Origin: an uncultured Desulfovibrio sp.
GTDB lineage: Bacteria; Desulfobacterota; Desulfovibrionia; Desulfovibrionales; Desulfovibrionaceae
Direction of reading: 5' to 3'
DNA length: 64,000 nt
Assembly (NCBI RefSeq): GCF_902477725.1
Contig: NZ_CABSIF010000001.1
Coordinates: 304,408-368,407, forward strand
Both the position numbers and the translations under genes were made by a program. Positions 1-8,821 of the stretch are shown here, one piece after another. Position 1 is the stretch's first letter; every line of letters begins with the position of its first letter. The notes below the pieces were generated by a model. The model searched no databases and was not told the DNA's origin. It worked only from the letters and a program-made list of their open reading frames with translations.

Positions 1-1287
1 CTTGGCCGCAAGAATACCTGCCGCAATGGTCGCCGCCGCCCCTGTGAACACAAGGCAAAGCAGACCGCTGCTGTACTGGCCGGTAGTGCTTATGAAAAAT
101 CCGATCATGGCGGGCGCAAGCGATGCAAACCCGTTGGCAAGGCCATTCATTATGCCTGACGCCGTGGACATGGACGAGCCGGGAATCAGCCCCTGCAGCA
201 ACGTCCAGGCCACCGGCGTTCCCATGGTGCAGAATGCCACAGCCAGAGACAGCAATACGGCCGAGAGGTATTTCTGCTCGGCGACTGCCCCCAGATAAAC
301 ACAACAACCGGCAAAGAACATGGCTGCCATAAGAATTGGCGCGCTTCTGCCTATCTTGTCCGTCAAAAATCCGCACGACACCTTAAAAATAATGGAAAGC
401 ACAAAGGGCAGTGACGCCAGCCAGCCCATTTCGCTCCAGCTGAACCCTCTGGCTGTTTTAAGGTAGCTCGGCAACCAGGTTATCAGGCCCCAGTACATGC
501 ATTGGAGGCACAAATACCAAAAGACCAAAAGCCAGTACCGGTAATTGCCGATGAATCCCTTGAGACGCTGCCCCAGAGGCAACGCAACTTCCTTGGAAGC
601 CGTAACTTCCTGTCCTGCTTCAATATGGGCCAGTTCAGCTTTGTTGATGCTTTTATGCTGCCTCGGGGTATCCGCCGTATGACGCCACAAAAGGTACAAA
701 GGGATCAAGCCCACCACGAGGCAGAAATGGAAGTTGGCTCTCCAGCCGTAGTTTCCAATAAGATAAGCAAAAAACGGCATGGCCAGAGCTGGTGCGACAG
801 ATTGCCCGACAACCCAGGCGGCGTTGGCCCGCCCGCGTTCATGCCGGGGGAACCAGTTTTTTACAAAAACGCTTTGCAGCGGGTAGTACATGCCCTCGCC
901 AACACCAAGCATAATCCGGCTGACGATGATGATCGCAAACGTAGAGGCAACGCCGCCCAGGAACAGAGAGGCCGTCCAAAGGCCAATACAAAGCATCATG
1001 GATTTGCGCGGCCCCAGGTAGTCGCCTATGGGAGCCAGCAGCACGTTGGCCACACCGTATGCCGCCAGAAAAACAGACATCATCATGCCGATTTGCACTG
1101 GCGCACCCTTGATGCCCATTTCGAGCAGAAAGGGATCGTTGGCGGCCAGAACAGAAACGTTCACACGGTCAAGATATGCTATGAATATCCCGATAAACAG
1201 ACAAAATACGATTATAAATCGTTTTTTTGTTTGCACTTCGCCTGTTTCTTTCGTTTCATTCACAGAAGAAACGATTTTTTCACCCAT
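1..1287 (-). CDS. MFS transporter, anion:cation symporter type (partial)
   Basis: An open frame of 429 codons runs from an ATG at 1287 to the left edge with no stop, so the C-terminus lies outside the window. The start is well placed behind AGGAAGGA. The protein is strongly hydrophobic, with a first membrane segment at about residues 24-42 followed by a YLDRVNVS-type motif, a GDYLGPRKS loop between helices 2 and 3, and a second MFS half with a LTDKIGRS loop. This pattern fits the anion:cation symporter branch (hexuronate, glucarate, tartrate or aromatic acid uptake), so the likely role is proton-coupled uptake of an organic acid across the inner membrane. It is divergent from a LysR-type gene, which probably controls it. 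The substrate cannot be told from sequence. Confidence 0.88.
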   Translation of the reverse strand, partial: MGEKIVSSVNETKETGEVQTKKRFIIVFCLFIGIFIAYLDRVNVSVLAANDPFLLEMGIKGAPVQIGMMMSVFLAAYGVANVLLAPIGDYLGPRKSMMLCIGLWTASLFLGGVASTFAIIIVSRIMLGVGEGMYYPLQSVFVKNWFPRHERGRANAAWVVGQSVAPALAMPFFAYLIGNYGWRANFHFCLVVGLIPLYLLWRHTADTPRQHKSINKAELAHIEAGQEVTASKEVALPLGQRLKGFIGNYRYWLLVFWYLCLQCMYWGLITWLPSYLKTARGFSWSEMGWLASLPFVLSIIFKVSCGFLTDKIGRSAPILMAAMFFAGCCVYLGAVAEQKYLSAVLLSLAVAFCTMGTPVAWTLLQGLIPGSSMSTASGIMNGLANGFASLAPAMIGFFISTTGQYSSGLLCLVFTGAAATIAAGILAAK

Positions 1288-1507
1288 AGTATTCCTTCCT
1301 GACGTTTTTATGACCCTGCAATGCGCATTTGCTGTGATCATACACAGAGTTAATAGTCTTTCAATTTCCACCATGAGCTACCGGTACTTCCCATATGGAA
1401 TTTCCATTGTCACGACTATGCTGCGCAAATCCAGATTGGTAAAATTGTTTTTATTTGTGGATTAATAAGATAAAGTTATCGAAAGTGCTAAATGAAAGGG
1501 AAAACTC
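1288..1507. promoter_or_regulatory. Divergent transporter/LysR intergenic region
   Basis: This 220-bp AT-rich spacer separates the divergent MFS and LysR genes, the usual place for LysR-type operators. It contains an 8-bp perfect palindrome, CCATATGG, at 1391-1398. A specific LysR operator is not proven. Confidence 0.4.
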
Positions 1508-2458
1508 ATGCAATTGACGCTGCGGCAAATTGAGGCATTTCTGACGGTTGCAAACCTTCGTAGCTTCACTGCTGCCGGGGCTTCCTTGCACATTACCCAA
1601 AGTGCCGTGAGCAACCTCATCAAGGATCTTGAGGCGCAGGTCGGCGTGCCGCTTTTTGACCGCACATCGCGCTTCGTCTCACTTTCCCCCGACGGGCGAG
1701 AGATGTACACGCTGGCCCAGAAGGCCTTTCACGAATTTTTGCTTATGGAAAAATACGCCGCAGATCTCAGCAGCCTGCGCGCGGGCAGGGTGCGCGTTGT
1801 GGGCGCCCCCCTCATTGCCTGCACACTGCTGCCGCTGCTACTCGCACATTTCAAGAGAGCCCAACCCGCCATACGGGTCGAGCTGGTGGATCAGCCCATG
1901 GCTATGGTGCAATCGAGCATACAGCAAGGGGATGCAGAAGTCGGTTTTGGCCCGGCCCGCCTGACAGAAACAGACATTATCGCCCGCCATTTTTTTACCA
2001 CCCCTGTGAGCATGCTCTCACGCCCGGATCACCCGCTGGCAGGAAGGCACAGCACCTGGGGCGAGGTAAAGAAGGTTCCGGTGGTTGCAGTGGGGAGAGA
2101 ATCCGTGGGCTATATCGCTGCGGATGTGGGGACACAGCCGCCGTTTTCCATCGGGCATGTGGTCAATCAGATGCCGACGGCCTTTGCCTTGGCAGCAGCA
2201 GGGTGCGGCGTTGCGCTCGCGGGGCGCTTTTCACTGATGCTGGCACGGGGCTATGGCCTTGTGGCTACCCTCCTGCACGACCCGGTACTGTACCGGGAAA
2301 TGCAGATGTACCTGCCTGCTGCCCGCAAACTCTCGGATGCTGCCGCCACCTTTGTGGATTTTGCCACGCAGTTTGTGAAAGATCACGATCCCAATACACT
2401 GGATTCAGCCACTGTTGCCGAACTGGCACCGCCGCTCAGTACACGCAGAGACGCCTGA
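1508..2458 (+). CDS. LysR-family transcriptional regulator
   Basis: The protein has 316 residues, typical of the family. An N-terminal winged helix-turn-helix (about residues 1-60, LTLRQIEAFLTVA then SFTAAG..LHITQSAVSNLIKDLE) is followed by a periplasmic-binding-protein-like effector domain. The ATG at 1508 follows an AAAGGG ribosome site. It is divergent from the MFS gene, so it probably senses the transporter's substrate or a product of it and regulates both promoters. The C-terminal 15-20 residues look unstructured. The family assignment is firm, the ligand is unknown. Confidence 0.93.
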   Translation: MQLTLRQIEAFLTVANLRSFTAAGASLHITQSAVSNLIKDLEAQVGVPLFDRTSRFVSLSPDGREMYTLAQKAFHEFLLMEKYAADLSSLRAGRVRVVGAPLIACTLLPLLLAHFKRAQPAIRVELVDQPMAMVQSSIQQGDAEVGFGPARLTETDIIARHFFTTPVSMLSRPDHPLAGRHSTWGEVKKVPVVAVGRESVGYIAADVGTQPPFSIGHVVNQMPTAFALAAAGCGVALAGRFSLMLARGYGLVATLLHDPVLYREMQMYLPAARKLSDAAATFVDFATQFVKDHDPNTLDSATVAELAPPLSTRRDA

Positions 2459-2488
2459 TCACAGGCGGCTGGCCTGCCTTTGCAGCAT

Positions 2489-2517
2489 AAAAAAACGCCC
2501 TGCTGAAAAGCAGAGCG
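2489..2517 (-). terminator. Intrinsic terminator after the FeoA-type gene
   Basis: A hairpin at 2496-2517 (CCTGCT paired with AGCAG, loop GAAA, one mismatch) is followed on the minus strand by a run of seven T. It would end transcription of the minus-strand FeoA-type gene and sits between two convergent genes. Confidence 0.7.
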
Positions 2518-2555
2518 TCTGAACGCATCCATCAGACAAGCCTGAAGGAAGTGCG

Positions 2556-2807
2556 CTAATTGTTTGCCGCAGCAGCGGGCTGCACCATGATGGCCCCGGC
2601 CTCCCTGCGGCGCAGGGCAATGGTTACTTCCGCGCAGCGCAAGGCCAGAGGGTCGCGCAGGGGCGCATAGCCCACCACAGAAACAGGCATGCCTGAACCC
2701 AACCCCATGTCGCGGATGCGCCGCGCAAGCTCGCCCCTGGCATTGATGCTGACAATACGCGCTACCTCGCCCACCTTGAGGGACGTGAGAGGAATAACTG
2801 AATCCAT
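2556..2807 (-). CDS. feoA: FeoA-domain protein
   Basis: This is an 83-residue protein with the SH3-like FeoA fold signature: SLKVGEVARIVSI, then RRIRDMGLGSGMPVSVV, then DPLALRC..VTIALRR. FeoA is a small cytoplasmic partner of the FeoB ferrous-iron permease. The ATG at 2807 has GGAGG nine bases upstream. An in-frame ATG at 2822 lacks a ribosome site. No feoB lies beside it, so it is either a stand-alone FeoA or one acting with a distant FeoB. A Fur-box-like palindrome lies about 37 bp upstream, consistent with iron control. The C-terminal run PAAAANN is low complexity. Confidence 0.82.
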   Translation of the reverse strand: MDSVIPLTSLKVGEVARIVSINARGELARRIRDMGLGSGMPVSVVGYAPLRDPLALRCAEVTIALRRREAGAIMVQPAAAANN

Positions 2808-2843
2808 TGCGCCTCCGGGCATCTTTTAAAAAAGTCGCCCATT

Positions 2844-2866
2844 TTAAAAATAACATTCATTTTCAA
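2844..2866 (-). promoter_or_regulatory. Candidate Fur box upstream of the FeoA-type gene
   Basis: On the minus strand the 23-bp site starts TTGAAAATGA and ends TTATTTTTAA, an imperfect inverted repeat with about nine of eleven arm positions matching. It is AT-rich in a GC-rich genome and lies where an iron repressor would block the FeoA promoter. Confidence 0.45.
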
Positions 2867-3063
2867 TTTAACGATCATCCTGCCCAGCGTCAAGAAAATA
2901 TGACCACAGCAATCTGCAGTGGTTGCGCCACACTCGGCACCTCGCGCGACAGGCCCCAGCCGCTCCACTCGACCATATGGCCCGACTCTGGCATGATGCC
3001 TTGCAGCGGGAGTGGCGGATGCCCTCCACGCCCTTTCCGGCACACGTCAACAACGGACAAGCC

Positions 3064-3756
3064 ATGAGCATCCTGAAAAAAGTTCTGGAGCGGGGCCTCA
3101 CCCCCTCCAACGTCATAAGCTACCTGTGTTTGCAGATCATGCGCGTCAACGGCGCGTTCTGGGGCACCCTGCGTCTGCGGCTCAAGGCCCTTGCGTTGGG
3201 CGTGCAGGTGGGTGCTGGCGTGTCAGCCCACGGGCCTGTGGGCCTGTTGCGCTGGCCGGGCAGCCGCATGAGCATAGGCGCAGGCGCAAGCCTTATTTCT
3301 TCATGGCGGCGGGCCACGGCTGCGGCTCTGGCCCATCCCGTGCGCCTGCGCACCTTCGGCCCCGGCGCCAGCATTGAAATCGGCCCCGGCTGCCAGCTGA
3401 GCGGCACGTCCATCACCGCGCGCTCCAAGGTCATACGCCTTGGGCGTCAGGTCATGGTCGGCCCCAACTGTATTGTGGTGGATTCCGACTTTCACGCCCA
3501 CTGGCCGCCGGAAGCCCGCGCCACCGAACCCGGCATGGAAGGCGACCGTCCGGTAACCATTGGCGACTACGTGTGGATTGGCATGAACTGCCTTATCCTC
3601 AAGGGCGTAACCATTGGCGAGGGGGCCATCATCGGCGCGGGTAGCGTGGTCACGCGCGATGTGCCGCCCTTCTGCCTTGCCGCAGGCTCGCCCGCCCGCG
3701 TGCTGCGCAGCCTTAAGCCCGGCGAGAGCGCGCAGCAGCCCGGTACTGCGGAATAG
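3064..3756 (+). CDS. Left-handed beta-helix (hexapeptide) acyltransferase
   Basis: The protein has 230 residues. Its central and C-terminal parts carry repeated hexapeptide units (IEIGPGCQLSG, IRLGRQVMVGPNCIV, VTIGDYVWIGMNCLILKGVTIGEGAIIGAGSVV) that build the left-handed parallel beta helix of LacA/CysE/WbbJ-type O-acetyltransferases. The DFHAHWPPE segment may hold the catalytic His, and the end PARVLR matches the family's closing motif. I chose the ATG at 3064; upstream in-frame TTG/ATG codons have no ribosome site. It probably acetylates a sugar or surface polysaccharide, but the acceptor is unknown. The helicase gene starts 11 bp downstream. Confidence 0.85.
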   Translation: MSILKKVLERGLTPSNVISYLCLQIMRVNGAFWGTLRLRLKALALGVQVGAGVSAHGPVGLLRWPGSRMSIGAGASLISSWRRATAAALAHPVRLRTFGPGASIEIGPGCQLSGTSITARSKVIRLGRQVMVGPNCIVVDSDFHAHWPPEARATEPGMEGDRPVTIGDYVWIGMNCLILKGVTIGEGAIIGAGSVVTRDVPPFCLAAGSPARVLRSLKPGESAQQPGTAE

Positions 3757-3767
3757 GTCGCTGCACG

Positions 3768-6700
3768 GTGTCTGTGGGGGAATATATTGCGGCGCTGCTG
3801 GCGTCAGAAAAGCTGGGCGCGCAGGTCACGTGCCACAAGCTCTTTCCGCCAGTGGAACCATGCTACGCGCCCACGCACCTGCCCTGGCCCGCAGCCATCA
3901 GCCGTGCCCTGGAGCAGCGCGGCATCAACGGGCTGTACAGCCATCAGGCCCTTGCCACAGACCACATCCGCGCCGGGCATTCCATTGTTGCGGCCACGCC
4001 CACGGCCAGCGGCAAAAGCCTTATCTACAACCTGCCCGTGCTCGACCGCTACCTGCGCGACCGTGACGCCCGCGCCCTGTATCTCTTCCCGCTCAAGGCT
4101 CTGGCGCAGGATCAGCTTGGCGCGTTCAATGCACTGGTGGAGGGCTGGCCCAAGGAGGCCCGCCCCACAGCCGCCCTGTATGACGGCGACACCACCGACC
4201 ATTTTCGCCGCAAAATCCGGCGCAATCCGCCCACGGTGCTTATCAGCAATCCCGAGATGCTGCATCTCGGCATTCTGCCCCACCACGAGCAGTGGGCGGA
4301 ATTTCTGGCAGGCCTGAGCCATGTGGTTGTGGACGAAGCCCACACCTACCGGGGCGTGTTTGGGGCGCACATGGCCCAGGTATTCCGGCGGCTCAACCGC
4401 ATTGCCGGGCGCTACGGCGCACGGCCCGTCTATGTGCTGTGTACGGCCACTGTGGGCAATCCCGGCGAGCTGGCGGCAGCGCTGACCGGCACGGATGCGC
4501 CCGCCGCAGCGCCTGTCCTTGCCACAGATTCCCCATCTCCGGTTCCTTCCTCTGCTTCTGCCGCCCGCACAGCGGATGCGCCAGTGGTTATTGACCAGTC
4601 CGGCGCGCCGCAGGGCCCACGGCACTTTGTTTTTCTCAATCCGGAGCAAAGCCCTGCCACAGCCGCCATTGACCTGCTCAAAGCGGCGCTGGCCCGCAAC
4701 CTGCGCACCATAGTCTACTGCCGCTCGCGGCGCATGACAGAACTCATCAGCCTGTGGGCCGGGCAATCGGGCGCATTTTCCGAGCGAATTTCCGCCTATC
4801 GCGCGGGCTTTCTGCCAGAAGAACGGCGCGGCATCGAGGCCCGCATGGCCTCTGGCGAGCTGCTGGCCGTGGTCAGCACCAGCGCGCTGGAACTTGGCAT
4901 AGACATTGGCGGGCTGGACGTGTGCATCCTTGTGGGCTACCCCGGCACTGTCATGGCTACCTTGCAACGTGGGGGGCGCGTGGGCCGCGCGCAGCAGGAA
5001 TCCGCCGTTATCGTGGTGGCGGGCGAGGATGCGCTGGATCAGTATTTTGCCCGCAATCCCGAAGATTTTTTCAGCCGCCCTGCGGAAAAGGCCGTAGTCA
5101 ATCCTGACAACGAGGTCATTCTGACCCGCCATCTGGAGTGCGCGGCGGCAGAAATGCCCCTCACACCCGGAGAAGCCATGCTGGCAAGCCCCGCAGCACG
5201 CGCCGCCGCCCGCGCGCTCAACGCCAAGGGGCTGTTGCTGCAATCGGCGGATGGCACCCAACTGCTGGCCGCCCGCAAGCGGCCCCAGCGGCATGTGGAT
5301 TTGCGCGGCACGGGCCAGACCTTCAGCATTGAAGATCAGGACGGTCAGATCATCGGCTCTGTGGATGGCTTTCGCGCATGGCAGGAGACGCACCCCGGCG
5401 CTGTTTACCTGCACCGGGGCCGCAGCTATGTGATTGAAGAGATGGACCCGGCCCGCGCCCGCATTGTGGCCAAGGCGACCAAAGTTTCGTGGTTTACGCG
5501 CACACGCGGGCAAAAAAGTACGGATATTCTTGAAGAAGTCGAGCGCGCATCCTTGGGCCGCGTGCTTGTCTGCCGTGGCCGCCTGCGCATCACCGATACC
5601 GTGACCGGTTATGAGAAGCGTTCTACATCTGGCAACCGCCTGCTCACCATCACGCCGCTTGCCGCGCCGCCGCAGGTTTTTGAAACCGAGGGCCTGTGGT
5701 ACGTCATACCAGACAGCATCCGTGCCTCGCTGGAAGAACGTTTTCTGCACTACATGGGCTCCATCCACGCACTCGAGCACGCGGCCATCGGCCTGCTGCC
5801 CCTGCTTATCATGGCCGACCGCAATGACTTTGGCGGCATTTCCACACCGCTGCATGCCCAGACCGGGCTGTCTGGCGTGTTCATTTATGACGGCCTACCG
5901 GGTGGGGCGGGCCTGACCCGTCAGGCCTTTCCCGATGCGCGGGGCCTGCTGGAAGCCACCTTCAAGGCTGTTGCCGCCTGCCCCTGCGAGGACGGCTGCC
6001 CCTCCTGTGTGCATTCGCCCAAGTGCGGCTCCGGCAACAGGCCCATCAGCAAAATCGGCGCGCTGGAACTGCTGCGCGAAATGCTGGCCCCCGGCACGGA
6101 AGGCGAGGCCCTGTGTCGCGACCTGCGCATCAGCCCCGCCCCTGACAGGCTGGATATGGAATCGCTGGACGCCGCCTCTGCCCTGGCGGCAGCACCCCGG
6201 CCTGCGGTTTCGGCCCTGGATTTCATCAATGACGGCAGCCAGCCCGAAGCCGCGCATACTGCAATGGAGGAACAATCCATGAGCAAAAAGCACTCCGCGC
6301 CAGACAACCAGAACAGTCTGTTTGGCGCTAACGGGCTTGCGCAATCCGGCCCCGGAGGCAGCGCCCCTGCGCCACAGGGCGCGACCAGCAGCACCCCGGG
6401 CGCACAAGGAACAACTACTTTTGATGCCGCAGGCCTGTTGACGTACGTTCCCGTGCCGCCGCCCAAAAATTTTGTGGTCTTTGACGTGGAAACCCGGCGC
6501 TCCGCCGCCGAGGTGGGCGGCTGGAACCGGGCCGACCGCATGGGCGTGAGCATTGCCGTGGCCTATGACAGCAAGGCGGACGACTATTTCTCCTACCAGC
6601 AGGAGGAACTGCCCGCCCTGTTCGAGCGCCTGCACGCGAGCGACCTTGTGGTCGGCTTCAACAGCCTGCGCTTTGACTACGCCGTGCTCTCGTCCTTTGC

Positions 6701-7004
6701 GCCCTTTGATCTGCACAAGCTGCCCAGCCTTGATCTTTTGCAGCGCGTGTACGAACGCCTGAATTACCGCCTTCCACTGGACAATCTGGGGCAGGCCACC
6801 CTGGGCGAACCCAAGAGCGCCGACGGTCTGCAAGCCCTGCAATGGTGGAAGGAAGGAAGGCTGGAAGATATCGCCACGTATTGCCGCAAGGATGTGGACA
6901 TCACCCGCCGCCTCTATCTGCACGGTCTGGAGCAGGGCTTTTTGCTGTTCAGCAACAAGGCTGGCTCCCGCGTGCGCGTTCCTGTGGATTTTCACCGGCG
7001 CTGA
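3768..7004 (+). CDS. MrfA-like helicase fused to an MrfB/YprB-like exonuclease
   Basis: This 1078-residue fusion starts at a GTG. The N-terminal part is an SF2 helicase: Walker A TPTASGKS near residue 77, LYLFPLKALAQDQ, DEAH at 189-192 followed by TYRGVFGAH, then a second RecA domain with VVSTSALELGIDIGG and GGRVGRAQQ. A zinc site follows (C740, C744, C747, C753) in an MZB/DUF1998-like region. After a low-complexity linker (about 805-890) comes an RNase H-fold exonuclease with D906/E908, N965/D970 and Y1038/D1042, a DEDDy-type set. The helicase resembles Bacillus MrfA (YprA) and the tail resembles MrfB (YprB), which act together in mitomycin-adduct repair and are normally separate proteins. 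An internal start with a strong ribosome site lies at 6279. The repair role here is inferred. Confidence 0.85.
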   Translation: MSVGEYIAALLASEKLGAQVTCHKLFPPVEPCYAPTHLPWPAAISRALEQRGINGLYSHQALATDHIRAGHSIVAATPTASGKSLIYNLPVLDRYLRDRDARALYLFPLKALAQDQLGAFNALVEGWPKEARPTAALYDGDTTDHFRRKIRRNPPTVLISNPEMLHLGILPHHEQWAEFLAGLSHVVVDEAHTYRGVFGAHMAQVFRRLNRIAGRYGARPVYVLCTATVGNPGELAAALTGTDAPAAAPVLATDSPSPVPSSASAARTADAPVVIDQSGAPQGPRHFVFLNPEQSPATAAIDLLKAALARNLRTIVYCRSRRMTELISLWAGQSGAFSERISAYRAGFLPEERRGIEARMASGELLAVVSTSALELGIDIGGLDVCILVGYPGTVMATLQRGGRVGRAQQESAVIVVAGEDALDQYFARNPEDFFSRPAEKAVVNPDNEVILTRHLECAAAEMPLTPGEAMLASPAARAAARALNAKGLLLQSADGTQLLAARKRPQRHVDLRGTGQTFSIEDQDGQIIGSVDGFRAWQETHPGAVYLHRGRSYVIEEMDPARARIVAKATKVSWFTRTRGQKSTDILEEVERASLGRVLVCRGRLRITDTVTGYEKRSTSGNRLLTITPLAAPPQVFETEGLWYVIPDSIRASLEERFLHYMGSIHALEHAAIGLLPLLIMADRNDFGGISTPLHAQTGLSGVFIYDGLPGGAGLTRQAFPDARGLLEATFKAVAACPCEDGCPSCVHSPKCGSGNRPISKIGALELLREMLAPGTEGEALCRDLRISPAPDRLDMESLDAASALAAAPRPAVSALDFINDGSQPEAAHTAMEEQSMSKKHSAPDNQNSLFGANGLAQSGPGGSAPAPQGATSSTPGAQGTTTFDAAGLLTYVPVPPPKNFVVFDVETRRSAAEVGGWNRADRMGVSIAVAYDSKADDYFSYQQEELPALFERLHASDLVVGFNSLRFDYAVLSSFAPFDLHKLPSLDLLQRVYERLNYRLPLDNLGQATLGEPKSADGLQALQWWKEGRLEDIATYCRKDVDITRRLYLHGLEQGFLLFSNKAGSRVRVPVDFHRR
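6265..6281 (+). promoter_or_regulatory. Internal ribosome site and ATG inside the helicase-exonuclease gene
   Basis: TGGAGGAA at 6265-6272 is followed six bases later by an in-frame ATG (6279, residue 838) at the start of the linker before the exonuclease domain. Initiation here would give a separate exonuclease of about 241 residues. It may be a relic of two formerly separate genes. Confidence 0.55.
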
Positions 7005-7022
7005 GATCGCCTTAGTCGGAAA

Positions 7023-7058
7023 AAGCAAGACGCCCGCGATAGCGGGCGTCTTGCTTTC
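7023..7058. terminator. Bidirectional terminator
   Basis: A perfect 16-bp inverted repeat (arms 7023-7038 and 7043-7058, loop GATA) ends in AAA/TTT. It lies between the convergent helicase fusion and panB and can serve both. Confidence 0.88.
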
Positions 7059-7080
7059 AAATATCTGTGCCGCGGCAGCG

Positions 7081-7914
7081 TTATTTCAACTTTTTCAATG
7101 TCTTTTCCATACCTTCCGGCAGAGGGTAGACGTGATCCTCACCGGGAAAAGCGCCTGCGCGCACTTCACGCGCATAGGCCTCCACCGCTGAGCGCAGGCT
7201 CGCGCCCACTTCGCCAAAGCGTTTGACGAAGCGCGGCAGGTGGCTCAGGGTCATGCCCGTCATATCCTGCCACACCAGCACCTGCCCATCGCAGCCAGCG
7301 CCAGCGCCGATGCCGATAACCGGGATGGACAGGGCCTGCGTCACGCGCTCTGCCAGAGGCGCGGGCACGCATTCCAGCACCAGGGCGAAAGCCCCAGCTT
7401 CTTGCAGGACGCGGGCATCGTCCAGCAGCTTTTGGGCTGCGGCCATGCTTTTGCCCTGCACCTTGAACCCGCCAAAAGCATTCACCGATTGCGGCGTGAG
7501 GCCAAGATGCCCCATGACGGGAATGGAAGCCCGCGTCAGCGCCCGCACTTCTGCGGCAAATTCCGCGCCGCCTTCAAGCTTGACCGCCTGGGCGCGGCCT
7601 TCTGTCATGAGCCGTCCGGCGTTGCGCACGGTGTCTTCCACTGAAACGTGGTAGCTCATAAAGGGCATGTCGCAGACCACAAGGGCTTTTTGCGCACCGC
7701 GTGCCACGGCGGCGCAGTGGCGCACCATGTCGTCCACCGTGACGGAAAGCGTGTCGGGATAGCCCAGCATGACCATACCCAGCGAATCGCCCACAAGCAG
7801 GGCATCCACCCCGGCCATGTCCATGACCCGTGCGGTGCTGTAGTCATAAGCCGTCAGCATGACGAGCTTTTCCTGCCCTTTGGCCTCGCGGAAGGTCACT
7901 ATGGTGTTCTTCAT
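7081..7914 (-). CDS. panB: 3-methyl-2-oxobutanoate hydroxymethyltransferase
   Basis: A 277-residue enzyme that transfers a hydroxymethyl group from methylenetetrahydrofolate to ketoisovalerate, the first step of pantothenate synthesis. Family signatures are clear: LTAYDYSTARVMDMAG, LLVGDSLGMVMLGY, VKLEGG, PVMGHLGLTPQSV, and GIGAGAGCDGQVLVWQD. Length matches bacterial PanB. Its ATG overlaps the stop of the upstream agmatinase gene by four bases (ATGA), so the two are almost certainly cotranscribed and translationally coupled. panC, the later step, lies far away at about 53.4 kb. Confidence 0.97.
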   Translation of the reverse strand: MKNTIVTFREAKGQEKLVMLTAYDYSTARVMDMAGVDALLVGDSLGMVMLGYPDTLSVTVDDMVRHCAAVARGAQKALVVCDMPFMSYHVSVEDTVRNAGRLMTEGRAQAVKLEGGAEFAAEVRALTRASIPVMGHLGLTPQSVNAFGGFKVQGKSMAAAQKLLDDARVLQEAGAFALVLECVPAPLAERVTQALSIPVIGIGAGAGCDGQVLVWQDMTGMTLSHLPRFVKRFGEVGASLRSAVEAYAREVRAGAFPGEDHVYPLPEGMEKTLKKLK

Positions 7915-8798
7915 GACTGAGCCTCCTTCTGGTTGGCATCGTGGGCCAGACCCATGATGAGGTGGGTAAGCTTGGCAGCCGTAAAGTCCGCATGGTGCAG
8001 GCCCTCGATGGGGGCCAGCTCCACCACGTCCAGACCCACCACGCGGCGGCCCGCCACGCAGCGTTCCAGCATGTACTGAGCTTCGCGCCAGTTGATGCCG
8101 CCGGGCGAGGGCGTTCCCGTGGCTGGCATGATGGACGAATCAAGCCCGTCCACATCAAAAGTTATGTAAATATTTTTGGGGAAATCCTCTGGCAGGGGCA
8201 GCTCCGGCAGGCCCACGCGGGCAAGGAAGTAGGCGTCGTAATGAGTGACGTTGAACTTCTTGCGGATCTCGGCTTCTTCCCGGCAGAAATCACGCACGGC
8301 AAACTGCGTGAGCGGCAGGCCGAGGTCGGCCACGGCGCGGTACATGACGCTGGCGTGTGAAAAGGGGCTGCCCTCATACTGGGGCCGCAGGTCGGCGTGG
8401 GCGTCAAACTGCACAACGCCAAAGGGTTCACCCGTTTTTTCCGCCTGCCGGGCAAGTGCCCGCAAGGCCCCAAGCGTTACGGTATGTTCGCCGCCCAGCA
8501 CCACAGGCACCGCCTCGCAGGCAATGGCATGGGCCACAGCGGCCTCTATGCGGTCAAGCGTGTCGGTTATGGGGCCAGCGCAGTCCACGGCCTGAGCGGT
8601 AAAAAAACCTGACTCGCCCGGTGCGAATCCGCATTCCCAGGCTTCAAGCTGGTGGGATGCGGCAAGCAGGGCTTGCGGGCCTTTGACCGTGCCGCCGCCA
8701 TAAGAAACACTCTGCTCCAGAGGAACGGGGATAATGTGAAACCCTGCCTGCTCCGGTGCAGACTGGGGATATTCAGAAGCCAGAAACTTGTCTTGCAT
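7911..8798 (-). CDS. speB: Agmatinase / ureohydrolase family enzyme
   Basis: A 295-residue ureohydrolase with all Mn-binding motifs: GGEHTVTLG, QFDAHADLR, SHASVMY, and TFDVDGLDSSIMPATGTPSPGG. Agmatinases split agmatine to putrescine and urea, a polyamine step that fits the carboxynorspermidine-type dehydrogenase at 37.7-38.9 kb. Family members can act on other guanidino compounds, so the substrate is inferred. The ATG at 8798 follows AGGATCAC; the frame stays open for 41 more codons upstream but crosses a terminator hairpin, so the longer form is rejected. It overlaps panB by four bases. An attenuator-like terminator lies just upstream. Confidence 0.9.
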   Translation of the reverse strand: MQDKFLASEYPQSAPEQAGFHIIPVPLEQSVSYGGGTVKGPQALLAASHQLEAWECGFAPGESGFFTAQAVDCAGPITDTLDRIEAAVAHAIACEAVPVVLGGEHTVTLGALRALARQAEKTGEPFGVVQFDAHADLRPQYEGSPFSHASVMYRAVADLGLPLTQFAVRDFCREEAEIRKKFNVTHYDAYFLARVGLPELPLPEDFPKNIYITFDVDGLDSSIMPATGTPSPGGINWREAQYMLERCVAGRRVVGLDVVELAPIEGLHHADFTAAKLTHLIMGLAHDANQKEAQS

Positions 8799-8821
8799 GT
8801 GATCCTGCCGTGATTTGACAT

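Noticed and set aside
502..1302. A 266-codon plus-strand frame over the left edge
   Set aside because: It is antisense to the MFS transporter, whose frame is open through the edge and has family motifs.
3804..5855. A 683-codon minus-strand frame under the helicase gene
   Set aside because: It is antisense to recognised helicase motifs and has no ribosome site or domain.
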